Positions 49,677-59,900 of a DNA stretch of 64,000 nucleotides are shown in pieces. The notes beneath the pieces were generated by a model. It saw nothing but the letters and a program-made list of their open reading frames with translations. It had not been told where the DNA came from and did no database searches. Numbering within the stretch: the first letter of the stretch is position 1; every line of letters begins with the position of its first letter. Source of the DNA: Desulfobacter vibrioformis DSM 8776 (GTDB lineage Bacteria > Desulfobacterota > Desulfobacteria > Desulfobacterales > Desulfobacteraceae); contig NZ_JQKJ01000003.1 of NCBI RefSeq assembly GCF_000745975.1, positions 1 to 64,000 on the forward strand, given 5' to 3'. Made by a program: the position numbers and the translations under genes.

Positions 49677-50600
49677 TTAAACCTGGGGTCTGGGATAAAG
49701 CCCTGCACCTTTCACCAGTTCGGGAACCTTTTGTTCCCATTCAATGGCCATAATATGGAAACCTTTCACGCCTTTGCATTCCTTGAGGCGCTGCATCTGC
49801 TCAATGGCCATTTTGATGCCTTCTTCGGCTTGTTTCTCTTTGGCAACACCGGCAAGGCGGTCAATGACCTCATCCGGTATATCCATGCCAGGCACCTTGC
49901 TCTTCATATATTTGGCCATACCCAGGGATTTCATGGGTGTGATACCGGCCAGAATAGCCACTTTCTGATCCAGGCCGCGGTCAACCACCTGCTTCATCCA
50001 CGTTTCAAATTTATCCGTGTTAAAGATACACTGGGTCTGGATGAAATCCACGCCGGCAGCCACTTTTTTGGCCAGACGCATCACACGCAGTTCAAAGGGA
50101 TCGGCAAAGGGGTTGGCTGCCGCACCAATGAACATTTTAGGCGGTTCCGTAATGTCTGCTCCCCCCTGGAACTTGCCTTCATCGCGCATATCCTTGACCA
50201 TTTTAATCATGTTAATGGAGTCAATGTCATATACGGGCTTTGCCATGGGATGGTCCCCGAACTGGGGATGGTCCCCGGACAGGCAAAGCATGGTGTTCAT
50301 GCCAAGGGCATACGCACCAAGGATGTCAGACTGCATGGCAAGGCGGTTTCTGTCCCGGGATACCATCTGGATAATGGGGTCAAGTCCCATCTGTTTAATG
50401 ATGGTACCGCCGGCAATGGAAGACATCCTGACCATGGCGGTCTGGTTGTCCGTGATGTTGATGCCGTCTACATAATCCTTGATCAGGTTGGCTTTTTCTT
50501 TGACAATGTCAACATTGCAACCCCTGGGAGGACCTACTTCAGAGGTTACTGCCAGCTGGCCCGAGGCCAGTACTTTTTCCAGTCTGCTTTCAGTTTTCAT
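49677..50600 (-). CDS. metF: Methylenetetrahydrofolate reductase
   Basis: 307 residues. The TIM-barrel MTHFR family is recognised by TSEVGPPRGCNVD near the N-terminus, GINITDNQTAMVRMSS, PIIQMVSRDRNRLAMQSDILGA (substrate pocket region; only the family pattern is meant), LCLSGDHPQFGDHP and DFIQTQCIFN. It reduces methylene-H4F to methyl-H4F in the methyl branch of the Wood-Ljungdahl pathway (or the reverse). It overlaps metV by one base and belongs to the same transcript as hdrA and mvhD. Confidence 0.93.
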   Translation of the reverse strand: MKTESRLEKVLASGQLAVTSEVGPPRGCNVDIVKEKANLIKDYVDGINITDNQTAMVRMSSIAGGTIIKQMGLDPIIQMVSRDRNRLAMQSDILGAYALGMNTMLCLSGDHPQFGDHPMAKPVYDIDSINMIKMVKDMRDEGKFQGGADITEPPKMFIGAAANPFADPFELRVMRLAKKVAAGVDFIQTQCIFNTDKFETWMKQVVDRGLDQKVAILAGITPMKSLGMAKYMKSKVPGMDIPDEVIDRLAGVAKEKQAEEGIKMAIEQMQRLKECKGVKGFHIMAIEWEQKVPELVKGAGLYPRPQV

Positions 50601-51292
50601 TATGCCATGTCCTCCGTGATAATTTTGGACGCCGCCAAATCTTCCCTGATAATTTTTCTGGGTCCACCGCCGCCTGCAGGCCGCCAGTCCTTTGCCGCAA
50701 CCAGTTCTTCATACCGATCCTGAATACCCAGTTCCACCAGGCGGTTCCAGATCAATTGCCATGCACAATCCACATCCTCGCTGATCTCACATTTACCGCT
50801 GGAATTTCCGCCGCAGGGACCGTTCATCAGGCTTTTTGAACAACGGGCAACAGGACAGATGCCGCCGGTAACGCCTAACATGCAGTCACCACACCCCATA
50901 CAGCGCTCGGCCCAGATACCCTGGCTTTCGGACGCGCCCATGAACTTGGTGTTCACGCCGGGGAAAACCGGAATCGCATATTGTGCAGCAACGGTCTGAA
51001 TTCCGCAGCCACAGGCCAGGGAGACGATGGCGTCCACCTGACCTGCCAGTTCTTTGAGCTGGTCAACATATTCCGGATCGCACTGGCGTTCCAGGGTGTG
51101 TTCCAAAACCTCAAGCTTTTTGCCCGCTTTGACACTGTGCAGACGAAGGGCGGAAGACAGAAGCCCGACCTCTTTTCTGCCGCCTGCTGCACAAACAGTA
51201 ACACATTCGTTGCAGCCGACCACAAGTATTTTTTCATAGGGCGCAATGTACCCGAAAATTTCCTGCAGGGGTTTTTGTTCTGCTGTTATCAT
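50600..51292 (-). CDS. metV: MTHFR small subunit MetV (Fe-S/Zn protein)
   Basis: 230 residues. The cysteine-rich centre is CMGCGDCMLGVTGGICPVAR then CSKSLMNGPCGG and GKCEISEDVDC, the signature of the methylene-tetrahydrofolate reductase C-terminal (MetV) family. N-terminal GCNECVTVCAAGGRKEV adds more ligands. It passes electrons to MetF. Its start is 112 bases after the mvhD end. Confidence 0.9.
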   Translation of the reverse strand: MITAEQKPLQEIFGYIAPYEKILVVGCNECVTVCAAGGRKEVGLLSSALRLHSVKAGKKLEVLEHTLERQCDPEYVDQLKELAGQVDAIVSLACGCGIQTVAAQYAIPVFPGVNTKFMGASESQGIWAERCMGCGDCMLGVTGGICPVARCSKSLMNGPCGGNSSGKCEISEDVDCAWQLIWNRLVELGIQDRYEELVAAKDWRPAGGGGPRKIIREDLAASKIITEDMA

Positions 51293-51404
51293 GTTTTAAT
51301 CTCCAAAAGTTTTATATAAAAAATAACCTGTTAAATCTCTTTTATGTATTAGACAAGACAAGCGTATGCAACAAATTTTTAAGATTGCATTGGCCGCTTT
51401 TTTT

Positions 51405-51833
51405 TTAAACGGCCTTGCCTACTGTCTGACTGGCCGGGCTTGGCCCCAGGGATTTAATCTTTTCTGTAAATTCTTTGGCACCCTGGGCAAATTGTTCACC
51501 CATGCCTGCGGAAAAGTACATCATGGCCACACGTTCAGGCTCCCAGCCCAGATCTTCCAGGACTTTTTTGATCTTTTCCACATGGGCTGTTGCGCGCAGA
51601 TTGCCGTTTTTGAAATGGCAGTCCCCGTCCAGACAGCCCGCCACATATACACCGTCCGCTCCTTTTTCAAGGGCTTTCATCAAGTGGATGGCGTCCACTT
51701 TGCCAGTGCAGGGCACCCGTATGATTTTTACATTGGACGGATATGAAATCCGTCTGGTGCCAGCCATGTCTGCTGCGGTATATGCACAATAATGACAGCA
51801 AAAGGCAACGATTTCAGGTTCAAAATTGCTCAT
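51405..51833 (-). CDS. mvhD: MvhD/FlpD-type iron-sulfur subunit
   Basis: 142 residues. The MvhD [2Fe-2S] ligands are visible in FCCHYCAYTAADMAG, CTGKVD and AGCLDGDCHF. It bridges an HdrA protein to an electron donor such as a hydrogenase or formate dehydrogenase. Its start lies 3 bases after the hdrA stop. A short G/C stem with an A-rich loop at its own end is not followed by a T run. Confidence 0.92.
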   Translation of the reverse strand: MSNFEPEIVAFCCHYCAYTAADMAGTRRISYPSNVKIIRVPCTGKVDAIHLMKALEKGADGVYVAGCLDGDCHFKNGNLRATAHVEKIKKVLEDLGWEPERVAMMYFSAGMGEQFAQGAKEFTEKIKSLGPSPASQTVGKAV

Positions 51834-51836
51834 TAG

Positions 51837-54800
51837 TTATACCCTCTCAAATAAACCATCAAGTTTAGCCAGTATCTGGTCATCTTCCCAAGCCCTTAAC
51901 TGAATGGCCTTGGCCGGACATTCGGCAACACAGATGCCGCAGCCGCGGCACTTGGCCGGATCAATTTCTGAATGCCGTTCAGTATTGATAAAGGGAACAT
52001 CATAAGGACAGGCTCTGACACAGATCAGGCAGACCGCGCACTTGACCGGATCAACCGTGGCAAAGGCAGCCCCCAAGGTAATCTCTTTATTGGCCAGCAT
52101 GGTTCTGGCTCTGCCTGCAACGGCATGGGCCTGGGTGATGCTTTCACGGATCACCTTGGGAGAGTGGGCCGTACCGGCCACAAAGAATCCGCGAAGCGCC
52201 ATGTCAACGGGTTTGAGTTTCACATGGTCTTCCAGAAAGAAACCGTCTTCGGTTTTGGGCAGATTGAACAGGCCGCACAGTTCCTTGTTGGTCTCTGTGT
52301 TGGCAACCAAACCGGTGCTTAAAGCCACGCAGTCTGCTTCAATTTCAATGTCCTGTCCCAGGATGAAATCATGGGCACGGACAATGGTCTTGCCCGCTTC
52401 TTCCCGGACAACCGGGCGGTGTTCAAGATCAAAACGAATGAACTTCACCCCTTTATCCCGGGCTGTTTTGTAATAATCTTCCTGGAATCCATACGTCCGG
52501 ATATCCCTGTAAAGAACAAAAATTTCCAAGTCAGGATTGACGTCCAAAAGGCGCAGAGCATTTTTAACGGCTGCCTGGCAGCAGATCCGTGAACAGTTGG
52601 GATTGTCCGCCTCCCGGGAACCGGCACATTGGATCATAACCAGCTGTCCCATGGCCTTGATTTTGCTTTCATCATTCTCAAGGATGGCGTCAAGATCAAG
52701 CTGGGTCATGACCTTGTCAAGTTCGCCCAGGCCATACATGGCCGGACGGTTGGGCGTTGCGCCTGTGGCAAGGATGGTGACGCCATGGTCGATCTGTTCA
52801 GTGCGGGCCCCTATTTTAACGCCGGTGGTAAATTTTCCGGGTACGCCTTTGTGTTCTGCAATGACAGCGTCAATGAACACCTTGATGTTTTCGTGGGCAG
52901 ACACCTTGTTCACAAGATCTTTGACAAAAGCTGCCACATCATCGCCTTCGATGGTTTGGGACAGGTTCAAGGCCTGGCCGCCCAGCACCGGCGCTTTTTC
53001 CACCAGGTAGGTAAGCGTGCCCTGGTCAGCCAGTTCAAGGGCAGATGTCATACCTGTTACACCGCCGCCCACAACAAGGGCATTCTGGCTTGTGGGAAGC
53101 ATATTTTCAGCCAGGGGTTTTGCTTTTCTGACACCGGATATACCGCTCTGAACCAACTGAAAGGCCTTTTCAAGGGATTTGGCCGGGGCGTCATTATGTG
53201 CCCAGGCATTCTGGTCTCTTAAATTAACCAGTTCAAGCAAATAAGGGTTGAGCCCTGCGCGTCTGAGCATATCCTGGAACATGATCTCCTGAATCCTCGG
53301 AGAACCGGAACCAATGACCACTCGATTCAATTTTTGTTCCTTGATCAAACCTTCAATCTTTTCCATGGATTCAAAAGAACAGCTGAGATTAAACGCTTCT
53401 GCCACGGCCACGTCAGGATTGGTTTTGGCATTTTCCAAAATTTTATCAATATCCAGGGACTGACCGATCTCCCCGTCACAGTCAACAACAAAGACACCGA
53501 TTTTGGTATCTTCGCCCTCAACATCTCTTTGGGGCGGATAGAGGCTTAGGTCTTCAACCCATTCCCCACTGGGCACGGCCGTACCGGCCATGGAGGCGGC
53601 AGCAGAGGCCTGGACCAGGGTTTCGGGAATATCTTTGGGGCTTTCAAAAACACCGCAGACATACACGCCGTCCTTGGAGGTTGTCACAGGATCCATGGTG
53701 CCGGATTTGGCAAAATTATGTTCGGTTAAGTCAATACCAAGTGTTCCGGCCAGATCAATGGTTTTCTGGCTGGGTCTGAAACCGGTGGAGAGCACAACCA
53801 TGTCAAATTGTTCTTTCTCCATGAGAGACAGATCTTCTTTGGCATAGGTGATCTCAAGCGATTTATCAGGCAGTTCAATGATGCTATGGGGACGGCAGCG
53901 GATTAACCGGATGCCGAAATCTTCTTTGGCGCGGTTGTAGTACGGCTCGTAATCCTTACCAAAGGTCCGCATGTCCATAAAGAAGATGGTGGTTTCAATA
54001 TCATTCCCAAAACGCTCTTTGGTCACCATGGCCTCTTTGAGGGCATACATGCAGCATACACTTGAGCAGTAGGAAACATCGTGCCGGTTGATGCCCCTGG
54101 AGCCCACACACTGGATCCAGGCCACTTTTTTGGGCCGCTGCTGGTCTGATTTTCTAACCAGATTACCCTGGAAAGGCCCTGATGCGGACATAATCCGTTC
54201 ATATTCAAGACCGGGAACCACATTGTCAAATTTACCGCCGCCGAAATTATCCAGAACACCTGGATTAAACAGCTCTGCGCCCACACTTAAGACAACGGAT
54301 GCGACATTGACCTGGATTTGCTGTTCACTGTCATCGGGCACAATGGCCCCGGCCTTACAGACCGCCTTCAGCGCTTCCACATCATCTATCTTTTCCATAT
54401 CAATGGAATATGCATAGGGTGTGGCCTGGGGATACCGCATACAGGTCGGCGCCCTTGGGTCAAGTCCCGGGGTAAACCGGACGGCTTCTGGAAATTTTTT
54501 CAAACATTCCCCGCAGGCGGTACATTTGTCAATGTCAATGAACCGGGGAGCGGTGTTTAATGTGGCCGTAAAATTACCGGCCTCTCCGGACAGGCTGGTT
54601 AACTCTGTCATTGGGCTGATCTGAAGAAACTTTTCCCTTGTTGTTGCGGACAGGTGGGGAGAAACTGTACACAAATCGCAATTGTTGGTTGGAAAAGTAC
54701 GGTCCAGCTGGGTCATTAATCCACCAATGGCATAGTCGGAATCAATGAGCAGGACCTGTTTCCGGGACTCGGAAAGATCAAGGGCCGCCTTGATGCCGCC

Positions 54801-54854
54801 AACGCCACCGCCAATGACGAGCACGCGTTTTTCGTCTTGTTTAATTTTTTGCAT
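51837..54854 (-). CDS. hdrA: Long, duplicated HdrA-like flavoprotein
   Basis: 1005 residues; typical HdrA has about 650. The first FAD module opens VLVIGGGVGGIKAALDL and has the HdrA-type NNCDLCTVSP and a ferredoxin-like KCTACGECLKKFPEAV. A second dinucleotide-binding module begins near residue 590 with LVVGGGVTGMTSALELA and a second SRICCQAAVKNAL block. The C-terminus carries two [4Fe-4S] motifs, CAVCLICVRACPYDVP and CRGCGICVAECPAKAI. It looks like two HdrA halves fused. With MvhD and MetVF it should form an electron-transfer complex, possibly electron-bifurcating. Confidence 0.88.
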   Translation of the reverse strand: MQKIKQDEKRVLVIGGGVGGIKAALDLSESRKQVLLIDSDYAIGGLMTQLDRTFPTNNCDLCTVSPHLSATTREKFLQISPMTELTSLSGEAGNFTATLNTAPRFIDIDKCTACGECLKKFPEAVRFTPGLDPRAPTCMRYPQATPYAYSIDMEKIDDVEALKAVCKAGAIVPDDSEQQIQVNVASVVLSVGAELFNPGVLDNFGGGKFDNVVPGLEYERIMSASGPFQGNLVRKSDQQRPKKVAWIQCVGSRGINRHDVSYCSSVCCMYALKEAMVTKERFGNDIETTIFFMDMRTFGKDYEPYYNRAKEDFGIRLIRCRPHSIIELPDKSLEITYAKEDLSLMEKEQFDMVVLSTGFRPSQKTIDLAGTLGIDLTEHNFAKSGTMDPVTTSKDGVYVCGVFESPKDIPETLVQASAAASMAGTAVPSGEWVEDLSLYPPQRDVEGEDTKIGVFVVDCDGEIGQSLDIDKILENAKTNPDVAVAEAFNLSCSFESMEKIEGLIKEQKLNRVVIGSGSPRIQEIMFQDMLRRAGLNPYLLELVNLRDQNAWAHNDAPAKSLEKAFQLVQSGISGVRKAKPLAENMLPTSQNALVVGGGVTGMTSALELADQGTLTYLVEKAPVLGGQALNLSQTIEGDDVAAFVKDLVNKVSAHENIKVFIDAVIAEHKGVPGKFTTGVKIGARTEQIDHGVTILATGATPNRPAMYGLGELDKVMTQLDLDAILENDESKIKAMGQLVMIQCAGSREADNPNCSRICCQAAVKNALRLLDVNPDLEIFVLYRDIRTYGFQEDYYKTARDKGVKFIRFDLEHRPVVREEAGKTIVRAHDFILGQDIEIEADCVALSTGLVANTETNKELCGLFNLPKTEDGFFLEDHVKLKPVDMALRGFFVAGTAHSPKVIRESITQAHAVAGRARTMLANKEITLGAAFATVDPVKCAVCLICVRACPYDVPFINTERHSEIDPAKCRGCGICVAECPAKAIQLRAWEDDQILAKLDGLFERV

Positions 54855-55322
54855 GTGTAACCTTAACGTTATCAGTTAATATCCATGTGTATCCATCTCC
54901 TGTAAACGTGTATCAGGCACAAAACAGGCAATGGATGCTTTCTTGCCTAGATCATCAACGGATTGTGCCTATACCCTGCTGTACAGCGTAGCAGGCAGCA
55001 GTGACCTGTAACAACAACGGTGTACAGCGAAATGGTCATAAAATTGTCGGCTGCGGGTATCAGAAAAGGACTATTGTTATCTTCCAGGAAACTTACCGGA
55101 ACAGCGAAATTCTTGAGAACAAGTTTTTTTCGAAAACTCATAGCCAATATCCCTATCTTATTTAATGCTGCTCGATCTGGCATTGAGCAGTCAAAATTAG
55201 GTACCCTCAAGGCACGGTGGAACTGCTATCTACCTATATTTTATTTAACCAAAGATTCTATAGCAGATAATAAATCACATGTAAAATGATTACTTATTAA
55301 TGCTGTAACCGCTTTGCAGGGT
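54855..55322. other. Intergenic region between hdrA and the EI24 gene
   Basis: 468 bases without a convincing gene. Short frames on both strands (for example 55020-55289 plus, 54947-55210 minus) have no ribosome-binding site or family resemblance. The hdrA promoter should lie in the part next to 54854, but I could not pick clear hexamers. Confidence 0.5.
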
Positions 55323-56039
55323 CTATATCTTGTCTTTGTCTATATAATATAAGGTAGCACCTACCGGGGCAAATGAGAGGAAAAGGATGTTGATCCAGGG
55401 CACAAGAAACAACAGGCCGAACCCGATGTGGAAAAATAAATTTTCCCTTAAGAACTTAAACCGATCTTTAAACGGCACCATGCGCCTGGCAGGGACAAGA
55501 TCTGTATTGTCCCAGGCCAGAAAAATACCTGCCACCACCGACGAGATAGCTATAATGGCAAGACTTACAGGGGTAAACAATCCTATAATCATCAGGACAA
55601 CCGATATCAGTACGGGCACCACAGCTCTGGGTATTTCCTGGCGAATCAGATGCCAAAACAGTCCGAATATGGATGTGTGCGCGCCGGAGGCTTCCTGTCC
55701 AAGCACCAGGCGCTCTGTGATCCGGGACATATAATCCATGATAAAAACACAGAAAAAAATCTGGGAAATCAGATAGGAGGCCAGCATGGAAAAAGCCATC
55801 AGAATAAATGTCAAAATCCAGGAAACAATGTGCCACAACCAGATCAGCCACCGGGACTCGGGCATCTGCCATATCATGGAAAAAATGTCATTGTGCCAGT
55901 AAAGTACCATGCCGGACAGCACAAGGGTCAACAGCAAGACTATTGTAAATCTTATCAAGCCGAGTATCAGAAGTGATGGTGTGCTTAACGCCAGGGCAAC
56001 GCCCTTGATATTGTATTGAATGCCTGCAATCAATCCCAT
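55323..56039 (-). CDS. EI24/CysZ-like membrane protein
   Basis: 238 residues from ATG 56039, chosen because AAGGAGAAGG lies 4-8 bases upstream; an upstream in-frame start has no such site. Several long hydrophobic segments cover residues 15-45, 62-95, 135-185 and 205-230. The pattern GLIAGIQYNIKGVALAL at the start and YYIDKDKI at the end fit the EI24 (DUF540) family that includes the sulfate transporter CysZ. Sulfate uptake is possible but not shown. Confidence 0.75.
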   Translation of the reverse strand: MGLIAGIQYNIKGVALALSTPSLLILGLIRFTIVLLLTLVLSGMVLYWHNDIFSMIWQMPESRWLIWLWHIVSWILTFILMAFSMLASYLISQIFFCVFIMDYMSRITERLVLGQEASGAHTSIFGLFWHLIRQEIPRAVVPVLISVVLMIIGLFTPVSLAIIAISSVVAGIFLAWDNTDLVPARRMVPFKDRFKFLRENLFFHIGFGLLFLVPWINILFLSFAPVGATLYYIDKDKI

Positions 56040-56137
56040 GTATCCTTCTCCTTGAAACCTGTTGGTGTGTGTATATATTAAATACCAGTTTCTACTACAC
56101 CTGGCTCTATTTTTCAATTTTACAAAAGGTGATTGCG

Positions 56138-56965
56138 TTGAAAACAGTTTATGTGGATGGAAAATTTCTGCCCTGGGACAAGGCGGTGATTCCGGTGGAT
56201 GATCTGGCTGTGCTCAGGGGCTATGCAGTTTGCGACATTATCAGAACCTTTGGTGGTCGTCCGTACTGTCTTGATGAACATGTTAACCGGCTTTTGTCAT
56301 CGGTCACAACAATCGGTCTTACACCGGCATGGACCAAAGAAGAGATCAAGACTATTGTTTTTAACGTCCTTGAAAAAAATGCCCACATGGATGAGGCCAA
56401 CATCCGCATCCTTGTGACGGGCGGATCCAGCCCTGATTTTTTCAGCCCGGCGGATCATCCGCGACTGATTGTTCTGGTCACTGATATTCCTGCCCTGCCC
56501 GCCCATTGGTATACAAAAGGCGTAAAAGTGATCACCTTTGTCCAGCAGCGGTCGCTCCCGGATGCCAAGGCCACCAATTACATCCCTGCTGTTCTGGCCT
56601 TGAAAAAGGCAAAGGCCCAGGGCGCTGCGGAGGCCCTGTATATGACCCGGGACAAAATGGTTCTCGAAGGCACCACCAGCAATCTGTTTGCCCTGGTTGA
56701 CGGCACCCTGGTCACACCGGAAAAAGGGGTACTCAAGGGCATTACCCGCAAAACCGTTCTGGCCCTTGGCAAAAAGCTGTTTCCCGTATCTGAACAGGAT
56801 ATTGCCCTGGACACCCTGCTGTCTGCATCTGAACTGTTCATCACCGGAACCAACAAAGGCATTGTGCCTGTAATCCAGGTGGATGACCATGTTATCGGCA
56901 CCGGCATGCCCGGACCCGGCACCCGGGCCTTAATGGCAGCAATGGCAGATCAGCAGGGCAAATAA
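56138..56965 (+). CDS. Class IV (fold-type IV) aminotransferase
   Basis: About 275 residues from TTG 56138 (AAAGG upstream; GTG 56129 is an alternative). The PLP-binding fold is shown by AVLRGYAVCDIIRTFGGRPY, LDEHVNRLLSS, the lysine in PDAKATNYIPAVLALKKAK, and the phosphate-binding EGTTSNLFAL and FITGTNKGIVPV. It belongs with branched-chain aminotransferase, D-amino-acid aminotransferase and aminodeoxychorismate lyase; I cannot choose between them. Confidence 0.85.
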   Translation: MKTVYVDGKFLPWDKAVIPVDDLAVLRGYAVCDIIRTFGGRPYCLDEHVNRLLSSVTTIGLTPAWTKEEIKTIVFNVLEKNAHMDEANIRILVTGGSSPDFFSPADHPRLIVLVTDIPALPAHWYTKGVKVITFVQQRSLPDAKATNYIPAVLALKKAKAQGAAEALYMTRDKMVLEGTTSNLFALVDGTLVTPEKGVLKGITRKTVLALGKKLFPVSEQDIALDTLLSASELFITGTNKGIVPVIQVDDHVIGTGMPGPGTRALMAAMADQQGK

Positions 56966-56992
56966 AAAACGTTAGGCAACCAAGAATCAGGT

Positions 56993-59900
56993 TCACGCCG
57001 GTGAAAGGGCACCGGAAATAGAGGAAAGGATCTGCTTTGTTTCAAGCAACGCCCTTGAAATATGACTGCGTTTGTTCCCAAGCTGGATCCGGACACATGT
57101 TTTTTTAACAAACCTTGCGTCCACTGTTTTTTTCAGCACAGTTTCAATGTCAGTCAGGGAGCGGGGCATATGGTCGGGAGAAAACTCCAGGACCAGCACA
57201 TCCGGGGTAAGGTCCAGACGTTTGACCCCGGCCTTGATGGCAAAAATTCTAAGCATAATTTTAAGCAGCATGTTTTCAGCAGGTTTTGGCAGCCTGCCAT
57301 ACCGGTCCTCCAGCTCTTTTTTCATGTCTGATATGTCTGATACCCGGGTCAGCCTTGACAATCTCCGGTAAATTGTCAGGCGCTGCTCCACGGATTCGAT
57401 GTAATCCTCAGGAAATCCCGAAGACATGGACGCATTGATTTCAGGTTCCAGGGGCTCGGTTACCTGCTCGCCCTTCATATCTTTGACTGCGTGGTCCAAA
57501 AGTTTTAGAAACATATCATACCCCACGGCTGCAATATGACCGGACTGGGAAGCGCCCAGGGCCGTACCTGCCCCGCGAATCTGAAGATCTTTCATGGCTA
57601 TCTGAAAGCCGGATCCAAGATCCCGGTGTTCCATGAGTGCTGCCAGCCGCTTTCTGGCATCCTTGGTCAGCCGGGACTCATCTGAAATAAACAGATACGC
57701 GTAAGCCTGGTCGTCCCCCCGGCCGATACGGCCGCGCAGCTGGTAGATCTGGGACAGGCCGAAACGCTCTGCCTTGTCTATAATCATGGTGTTGGCACTG
57801 GGTATGTCCAGACCGGATTCAATAATGGTGGTGCAGACCAGCACATTGATCTGCTGATGGATGAATTTTTCCATCACCTTTTCAAGTTCGGCTTCGGACA
57901 ATCTGCCGTGGGCCACACCGACCTTTGCATCGGGAATCAGTTTTTGTATGTTTTCTGCGGTCTTGAATATGGTTTTAATGTTGTTGTGAACAAAAAAGAC
58001 CTGGCCCTTTCTGGCCAGTTCTTTGACAACCGCTTCCCGGACCACAGTCTCTTCGTATGTGGTGATGTATGAAATTATGGGCTGACGGTCTGCAGGCGGG
58101 GTGGTAATCACGGAGATATCGCGCATACCGGTCAAAGACATGTGCAAGGTTCTTGGAATGGGTGTGGCAGACAGTGCCAGGACATCCACCGCAGACCGTT
58201 TCTGTTTCAGCTTTTCCTTGTGCTTGACCCCGAACCGCTGCTCCTCGTCAATGATTAAAAGGCCCAGGGATTTAAAGACCACATCCTTTTGCAAAAGTCT
58301 GTGGGTACCGATGACAATATCCACGGTACCGGCAGCGGTTCTTTTTAAAATATCGGTTTGCTCCTTTCGTGTCCGAAAACGGGACAGACATTCGGTGATT
58401 ACCGGATAATCCTTGAAACGGTCCCGGAACGTATTCAGATGCTGCTCGGCCAGGATAGTGGTAGGCACCACCAGGGCCACCTGTTTGCCGTCGTTCACCG
58501 CCTTGAATGCGGCCCGGATAGCCACTTCGGTTTTTCCATAGCCCACGTCTCCGCAAACCAGCCGGTCCATGGGTGTATCCTTTTCCATATCCAGGTGGAC
58601 ATCGTCTATGGCACGGAGCTGATCCCTTGTCTCTTCATAGGGAAAGCCGGCTTCGAAATCATTGTAATAGTTATCCGGACGGCTGAATGAGAATCCTTTG
58701 GCCACCTTGCGCCGGGCATACAGATCAAGCAGGTCTGCTGCCATCTTTTCAACTTCGGCCCTGGCCTTGGCCTTGGCATTTGTCCAGGATTTGGATCCTA
58801 TTTTATCAAGCACCGGGGCGTACCCGTCCACCCCGATGTACTTGCCGATAACCTCCATCCTGTCCACGGGCACATAGAGTTTGTCGTCATCCTGGTAAAC
58901 CACCAGAATAAAATCCTGGGTGATGCCGGAGACAGTAAGGCTGAACAGACCCTCGTACCGCCCTACCCCATGCTCTATATGAACGATAAAGTCTCCACTT
59001 TTCAGTTCTTCGGGGGCAATGAACTCCGTTTTTAAATCCCGTTTTGCCGACACCCTGCGCCGGATGCGTTTTCTGCCGAAAATTTCATCTTCGGTCACAA
59101 TACTAAAATTTTCCAAATCCGGGATAAAGCCGCTGCTCAACGTCCCCACGGTAAAATAGATGCCCGGAGTCTTGTCAGAAAGACAACTGAAATTCCCGCA
59201 AAATTGCGGCGCTATGCCGTAGGGTGCAAGAAGGGCATTCAACCGCCTTGCCTGGGCATCCTGGCTGAGTACAAATAAGATGGATTGAACATCCTGCTGC
59301 TGTTGCTCAATCCATTCCACCAAAGGGGTTAACGGTGTGGTATCTTTTGTCCTGTTCTGCAAGGATTCTGACAACGCACGGTTATCTGAACACTTCAGGG
59401 AAAGGATTTGTGCCTTATCCCTGTCCTGTTCCAGCATGATCTGTTTAAAACAAAGCGTTTTAGAAGCAAAAATTTTTTCTTCGGCTGCCCGCCAGTCCCG
59501 GCAAATAGATTCCGGTGGCAGGCTTAATCTTTTTTCATCAGCCAGGGCATTAAAATGGTGCCTTAAACCGTCATGAAACTCCGTTGCCTTTGTGGACAGC
59601 ACACTTGCATCATCCAGAATGAAAAAGGTATTTTCCGGCAGATAGTCAAACAATGTAGCCAGGGAATCGTACACAATGGGCAGCATGGACTCGATGCCGT
59701 CAAACCGCCCGTTATCCCGGATCTGGTTGACGTAATCCCGGATTGCGTCCGCCGTGAGCCCGGCCTGGGCCCCGGCCTGGCGCAGGCGGGCCTGGACATG
59801 GGGCAAACTCTGCTTTGTGATCACAGCTTCCGTGGCCGGGACAATAATGACTTCAGCAAGTTCTTTTGTGCCGCGCTGGGTATAAGGAGAAAAATGGCGT

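Noticed and set aside
49641-50723. A 360-codon open frame on the plus strand opposite metF and metV
   Set aside because: It is the mirror of two well-supported genes; its translation is His/Phe-rich with no family pattern and no ribosome-binding site.
51376-51420. Hairpin GGCCG/CGGCC at the end of mvhD as a terminator
   Set aside because: The A/T-rich stretch is in the loop and no T run follows the stem, and metV and metF downstream on the same strand need the transcript.
55020-55289. Small plus-strand frame between hdrA and the EI24 gene
   Set aside because: No ribosome-binding site, no family resemblance, and an equally long frame exists on the other strand.
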